The notes beneath the pieces are model-generated. The model was not told the origin of the DNA. It worked only from the letters and a program-made list of their open reading frames with translations, and made no database searches. From positions 62,001 through 126,000 of the forward strand of contig NZ_VCYH01000006.1 of NCBI RefSeq assembly GCF_030464345.1: a stretch of DNA of 64,000 nucleotides, read 5' to 3'. The first letter of the stretch is position 1. Every line of letters starts with the position of its first letter. The position numbers were made by a program, and so were the translations under genes. This DNA comes from Methanoculleus frigidifontis. GTDB taxonomy: Archaea > Halobacteriota > Methanomicrobia > Methanomicrobiales > Methanoculleaceae. Shown here piece by piece: positions 60,747 to 64,000 of this stretch.

Positions 60747-61348
60747 TGAAAGCCGGTCTGCTCTTCTCCGGAGGGAAAGACAGCGCGCTTGCGGCGATCA
60801 TGCTGGCACGCGACTATGACGTTGAACTGAACACGTTCGTGTTCGACCCCGACAGGGAGGTCCCCGGTGTCCGGGCTGCTGCAGCCGCACTGGATCTTCC
60901 CTTCAGAAAACGGGTCTTTTGCAGGGACGTCCTCGACGAGGCCGCCGGCCTGCTGATCCGGTGCGGGTACCCGAACGACGCCATCACGATGGTGCATCGG
61001 ACGGCCGTCGAACTCCTCTGCGATGTGTATCCCGTTGTGGGAGACGGCACCCGCAGGGACGATCGGGTTCCCCTGCTGAACCGGTCGGAGGTGCAGCGGA
61101 TTGAAGATCGACTCCGCTGCTCGTATGTCCGACCGCTGCTTGGGTATGGGAAACCTGAGATCGAGCGCCTGGCAGGACGGTTCCTGGTGGTGCAGTACGG
61201 GGAGACGGGAACGATCGAGAACGGAGACTACGAGCATGAACTCCGGGCTGCGATCGGTGCGTACGGTGGCGATCCGGGAGCGCTCTTTCCCGGCGGCCAT
61301 CTGCAGTCACTGGTGATCGGCACCACCGAAAAACTGAAAACGACGTGA
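60746..61348 (+). CDS. N-type ATP pyrophosphatase-family protein, unknown substrate
   Basis: A 200-residue protein with the PP-loop SGGKDSALAA (residues 9-18), so it should adenylate or otherwise use ATP at its substrate. It has FRKRVFCRDVLDEAAGLLIRCGYPNDAI, VVGDGTRRDDRVPLL, and VRPLLGYGKPEIERL, common in archaeal PP-loop tRNA-modification or asparagine-synthetase-like proteins. The exact reaction is unknown. The TGATG overlap with PDCD5 and the close L39e start place it inside the ribosomal superoperon, suggesting a tRNA or translation role. Confidence 0.75.
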   Translation: MKAGLLFSGGKDSALAAIMLARDYDVELNTFVFDPDREVPGVRAAAAALDLPFRKRVFCRDVLDEAAGLLIRCGYPNDAITMVHRTAVELLCDVYPVVGDGTRRDDRVPLLNRSEVQRIEDRLRCSYVRPLLGYGKPEIERLAGRFLVVQYGETGTIENGDYEHELRAAIGAYGGDPGALFPGGHLQSLVIGTTEKLKTT

Positions 61349-61354
61349 TGAACT

Positions 61355-61507
61355 ATGAGCAAAGTAACAAAAGGCCGGAAGATCCGGCTGGCAAAGGCAT
61401 GCGAGCAGAACCGCCGCGTGCCTGCATGGGTGATGATTCGAACAAGCAGGAGCGTCGTTGCGCACCCGCGCCGGCGCAACTGGAGACGCAGCAGTCTGAA
61501 GGTGTAA
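61355..61507 (+). CDS. rpl39e: Ribosomal protein L39e
   Basis: A 50-residue basic protein, too short for many gene finders. [19 protein letters not shown], then [20 protein letters not shown] and [11 protein letters not shown], matching L39e with its conserved Pro-Ala-Trp and terminal basic run. It lines the exit tunnel. Overlap with L31e is absent; it begins 6 bases after the previous stop. Confidence 0.93.
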   Translation: MSKVTKGRKIRLAKACEQNRRVPAWVMIRTSRSVVAHPRRRNWRRSSLKV

Positions 61508-61511
61508 TGCC

Positions 61512-61775
61512 ATGGCTGATAAACTCAAAGAGCATATCTACGTCGTCCCTCTGCGTGAGGCAAAGCGTGCCCCCCGCTGGAAGCGGTGCAACACCGCTAT
61601 CAAGGACATCCGGGCGTTCCTCGTGCAGCACATGAAGAGCGAGGACGTCAAGCTCGACAGCAGCATCAACGAGCTCGTGTGGAAGAACGGCAGCCAGAAA
61701 CCCCCGCGGAAGATCCGTATCCGTGCGATGAAGTTCGAAGACGGCCAGGTTCAGGCGGAACTCGCTGAGGAATGA
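61512..61775 (+). CDS. rpl31e: Ribosomal protein L31e
   Basis: An 87-residue archaeal/eukaryotic L31e with [51 protein letters not shown]-type sequence and [15 protein letters not shown]. It is near the tunnel exit. It starts 4 bases after the L39e stop and ends 1 base before aIF6. Confidence 0.95.
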   Translation: MADKLKEHIYVVPLREAKRAPRWKRCNTAIKDIRAFLVQHMKSEDVKLDSSINELVWKNGSQKPPRKIRIRAMKFEDGQVQAELAEE

Positions 61776-61776
61776 G

Positions 61777-62439
61777 ATGAGCGGTACGACAGATCTTGCC
61801 GGTGATCCGAATATCGGTGTGTATGCACGCGTATTTGAGGATATAGCGGTCGTGCATCCGCAGGCGCCGGAAGACTTTCGTTCCGTGCTCCGGGAAGAAC
61901 TGGATGTCGACCTGCTCACAACATCCATTCAGGGGAGTGAGATCATCGGTTCGCTCCTTGCCGGCAACAGCAACGGCATGGTGGTGAGCGGTCTCGCCTC
62001 TGATGAGGAGCGAGCGGCGCTCGGGGAATACCGGGAGGTCTACCTCCTGGAGGGTTCCATGAACGCCGCCGGAAACGTCATCCTTGCGAACGATTACTTT
62101 GCTGCCGTCCACCCCGATATGGGAGTGGAGGTTGCCGAAGAGATCGGTTCTGTCCTCGGCGTTCCGGTTGTCCGGCTCTCCCTCGGCGGTATCAAGACCG
62201 TCGGCATGGCCGGGTTTGCCACGAACAACGGCGTGCTGATCCACCCCCGCACCGGTGAGGCGGAGATCGCGGCGCTCGAACGGGTGACCGATCTTCCCAT
62301 CGGCCTTGGCTCGGTCAATATGGGGAGCGGTCTTGTCGGTGCCGGCCTTCTTGCCAACTCGAAGGGGTATGTGGCAGGGTCGTTTACAAGCGGTTTCGAA
62401 CTTGGACGAATTGAAGAAGTATTTGGCCTTTTGGAGTGA
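61777..62439 (+). CDS. eif6: Translation initiation factor aIF6
   Basis: A 220-residue pentein-fold anti-association factor that binds L14/L24e on the 50S subunit and blocks premature joining. Repeats include [61 protein letters not shown] and [19 protein letters not shown]. Length is exactly typical. Its stop overlaps the following ribosomal protein gene region. Confidence 0.95.
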   Translation: MSGTTDLAGDPNIGVYARVFEDIAVVHPQAPEDFRSVLREELDVDLLTTSIQGSEIIGSLLAGNSNGMVVSGLASDEERAALGEYREVYLLEGSMNAAGNVILANDYFAAVHPDMGVEVAEEIGSVLGVPVVRLSLGGIKTVGMAGFATNNGVLIHPRTGEAEIAALERVTDLPIGLGSVNMGSGLVGAGLLANSKGYVAGSFTSGFELGRIEEVFGLLE

Positions 62440-62444
62440 TAATC

Positions 62445-62636
62445 ATGGAAATGCAGAAGTTTGAGGTTGTCGGTGCGGTGAAGATCAACAACGAGTGGAA
62501 GCCGTATACCTCCGTCATCGAGGCTCAGAGCGAGCGTCTTGCGGTGGAGCAGGCATATTGCACGATTGGGAGCAAACACCGCCTTAAGAGAAATTATATC
62601 ACCGTCAAGACCGTTAACGTAGTAGATGGTGAATAA
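62445..62636 (+). CDS. rplX: Ribosomal protein L18Ae (LX)
   Basis: A 63-residue archaeal LX protein, MEMQKFEVVGAVKINNEWKPY, then VEQAYCTIGSKHRLKRNYITVKTV. Start ATG 62445 is chosen as GGAGTGAT stands 4-10 bases before; GTG 62436 and ATG 62451 are alternatives. Its 3' end overlaps the prefoldin frame. Confidence 0.9.
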   Translation: MEMQKFEVVGAVKINNEWKPYTSVIEAQSERLAVEQAYCTIGSKHRLKRNYITVKTVNVVDGE

Positions 62637-62637
62637 C

Positions 62638-63087
62638 GTGGACCAGGTAGATCCCCGCGAAGCTCAGATGCTCCAGATGTATCTGAACGAGTACGGGCAG
62701 CAGATGGAGATCCTTTCGCAGCAGCTCAACCTGATCGAGCAGCAGAGGCTCGAATCCCTGGGGGCTGTTGAGACCCTCCAGGCGCTTGAGCAGAGCGATG
62801 ATGGGGAAGTCCTCCTTCCCATCGGCGGCGGTGCGGTTGTGCGGGTGAAGGTTCTCGACCCCGGGCACGTGATGGTAAACATCGGTGCGGACGTGGTTGT
62901 CGAGCGGACCAGCTCCGATGCAGTGGAGTATCTCCAGGACCGGATCACCGAACTGGATGCGCTCGGGAAAAAGGTGGCCGGATCTATCGAACAGGTGAGG
63001 GGCCAGGTGAACGAGATCTCCCGCAGGCTTGAAGCCGTGTATCGGCAGCGAGGCCAGCCCCCTCGCCCGGCCCAGGGTGGTCAATAA
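62638..63087 (+). CDS. pfdA: Prefoldin alpha subunit
   Basis: About 149 residues forming one alpha subunit of the hexameric holdase prefoldin. Two long coiled coils flank a beta hairpin: QMYLNEYGQQMEILSQQLNLIEQQ, then GDGEVLLPIGGGAVVRVKVLD and NIGADVVVERTSSDAVEYL, then KKVAGSIEQVRGQVNEISRRL. GGTGA at 62628-62632 lies 5-7 bases before GTG 62638, so I favour that start; the ATG at 62626 overlaps L18Ae by 11 bases and lacks a ribosome site. Confidence 0.93.
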   Translation: MDQVDPREAQMLQMYLNEYGQQMEILSQQLNLIEQQRLESLGAVETLQALEQSDDGEVLLPIGGGAVVRVKVLDPGHVMVNIGADVVVERTSSDAVEYLQDRITELDALGKKVAGSIEQVRGQVNEISRRLEAVYRQRGQPPRPAQGGQ

Positions 63088-63090
63088 GGT

Positions 63091-64000
63091 ATGTTTGATT
63101 CTCTCAGATCAAAACTCAAAAATATTCGTACAAAGTTTGGCTCCAGTATCGAGGATGCTGCAGAGCCGGTAGCAGAGCAGCCGCGTATCGAGGAGAAAGC
63201 GGCGGAGCCGGCAGTGCCGGCTCCCGAGCCCGGGCCTGCGCCGGCTGCCGATACGCCGGAGCAGAAGCCTGCGGCGCCCGCCCCCGCCCCTCCGAAAGAG
63301 GAGCGCACCAGCCCGACGTTTTTCAACAAGCTCAAGGTGCTGGTGACCGAACGGGAGGTGCTTCTGCAGGAGAAGGATATTGCAGAGCCGCTCTTTGAGC
63401 TTGAGATGGTGCTGCTCGAGAGCGACGTCGCCCTGCCGGTGACCGACGAGATCATCTCCCGGATGAAGAAGGAACTTGTCGGGAAGAACCGCAGGATCGG
63501 CTCGTCTGTGGACGATCTCGTTCTTGCAACGCTGCGAAGTGCACTCTGCGGCGTGCTCGGCGACGGCCTGGATCTCCGCGAGTATATCCGGCAGCACGAC
63601 CGGCCGGTGAAGATCCTCTTCACCGGGGTGAACGGTACCGGCAAGACCACAACGGTCGCAAAAGTCGGCCACTATCTCACGGAGAACGGGTTCTCCGTCG
63701 TCATCGGCGCCGGCGACACCTACCGCGCCGGGGCGATCGAGCAGATCAAGACGCATGCCGACCGTCTCGGGATCAAGGTCATCCAGCACCAGCAGGGTGC
63801 CGACCCGTCGGCGGTGCTCTTCGACGCCGTCCAGTACGCAAAAGCGCATAATGTCGACGTCGTCCTCGCCGACACGGCAGGCCGGTTCCACAATCGCGCC
63901 AACCTGATGAACCAGCTCGAGAAGATCCGCCGGGTCATGAAGCCGGACCTCGTCCTGTACGTCGACGAAGCGGTCGCCGGGAATGATGCGGTCATCCGGG
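63091..64000 (+). CDS. ftsY: Signal recognition particle receptor FtsY (partial, runs off window)
   Basis: The N-terminal ~300 residues of the SRP receptor. An acidic/Pro-Ala-rich linker (about 20-75) follows a short amphipathic N-terminus, MFDSLRSKLKNIRTKFG, that may attach to the membrane. The N domain then leads to the GTPase with FTGVNGTGKTTTVAKVG (G1), DTYRAGAIEQIKTHADRLG, DVVLADTAGRFHN (G3), and YVDEAVAGNDAV, cut by the window end before the TKxD motif. It targets ribosomes to the membrane, fitting its place after ribosomal genes. Confidence 0.95.
   Translation, partial: MFDSLRSKLKNIRTKFGSSIEDAAEPVAEQPRIEEKAAEPAVPAPEPGPAPAADTPEQKPAAPAPAPPKEERTSPTFFNKLKVLVTEREVLLQEKDIAEPLFELEMVLLESDVALPVTDEIISRMKKELVGKNRRIGSSVDDLVLATLRSALCGVLGDGLDLREYIRQHDRPVKILFTGVNGTGKTTTVAKVGHYLTENGFSVVIGAGDTYRAGAIEQIKTHADRLGIKVIQHQQGADPSAVLFDAVQYAKAHNVDVVLADTAGRFHNRANLMNQLEKIRRVMKPDLVLYVDEAVAGNDAVIR

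Noticed and set aside
1-64000. CRISPR array, insertion sequence or prophage
   Set aside because: No regular short repeats with spacers, no transposase, integrase or phage structural genes were found; the only sizeable repeats are copies A and B.

Overview
The window looks like a chromosomal segment of a methanogenic archaeon of the order Methanomicrobiales, most likely Methanoculleus or a close relative. This is inferred from gene content and style, not from a database search. Archaeal markers include RNase P protein Rnp4, ribosomal proteins S19e, L31e, L39e and L18Ae, aIF6, PDCD5, prefoldin alpha, eIF1/SUI1, DUF473, DUF371, a PAC2 protein and a PIN-ATPase-KH protein. GC is high, genes are tightly packed in short operons, many starts carry GGAGG/GGTGA ribosome sites, and several genes have a TATA box about 25 nt upstream of the start codon.

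Layout. 1-6.6 kb: a fused N-carbamoylputrescine amidase/agmatine deiminase, then minus-strand genes for a TMEM175-type channel, two nitroreductase-fold proteins (one a predicted lipoprotein), an MFS transporter and an SDR dehydrogenase. 6.7-12 kb: ferritin, a two-gene 2-oxoacid:ferredoxin oxidoreductase (korB/korA), a membrane protein and an NDP-sugar epimerase. 12-24 kb: a lipoprotein, the archaeal riboflavin-pathway reductase, a histidine kinase/response regulator pair, a non-coding repeat, a TreT-like glycosyltransferase, two more PAS signalling proteins, a GyrI-like protein, RsgA and tRNA-Phe. 24-31 kb: DHH phosphoesterase, MetRS, tRNA-Arg, DUF473, PAC2 and DUF5611-like proteins, then a second inverted copy of the repeat beside a decayed tfoX-like gene and a start-less DUF3795-like frame. 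31-43 kb: leuS, a PINA-like ATPase, hisI and a prepilin peptidase on the minus strand, divergent from a type IV pilus-like operon (unknown protein, ATPase, two TadC-like membrane proteins). 43-57 kb: SUI1, B12-dependent ribonucleotide reductase divergent from cobyric acid synthase, cysteine-cluster proteins, a sugar nucleotidyltransferase, a CBS-ParB protein, Hsp20, a thioredoxin-like protein, zinc-finger and DUF371 proteins, a PAS kinase, exonuclease VII (xseA/xseB) and a TIM-barrel isomerase. 57-64 kb: a CNNM/CorC transporter, purN, and a translation/secretion superoperon from rnp4 to ftsY, which is cut by the window end.

Working together: cobQ supplies a precursor of the B12 cofactor needed by the adjacent RNR. 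The amidase/deiminase fusion would convert agmatine to putrescine in one polypeptide. The prepilin peptidase, secretion ATPase and two TadC proteins should build a pilus-like filament whose pilins are outside the window. The 3' end is a classic archaeal ribosome-biogenesis and co-translational targeting operon.

No CRISPR array, insertion sequence transposase, rRNA or prophage was seen. The least ordinary items are the amidase-deiminase fusion, tandem helix motifs in the N-terminal extension of the pilus ATPase, the ~0.4-0.5 kb inverted dispersed repeat pair bracketing ~14 kb, and the degraded tfoX/DUF3795 pair downstream of leuS.
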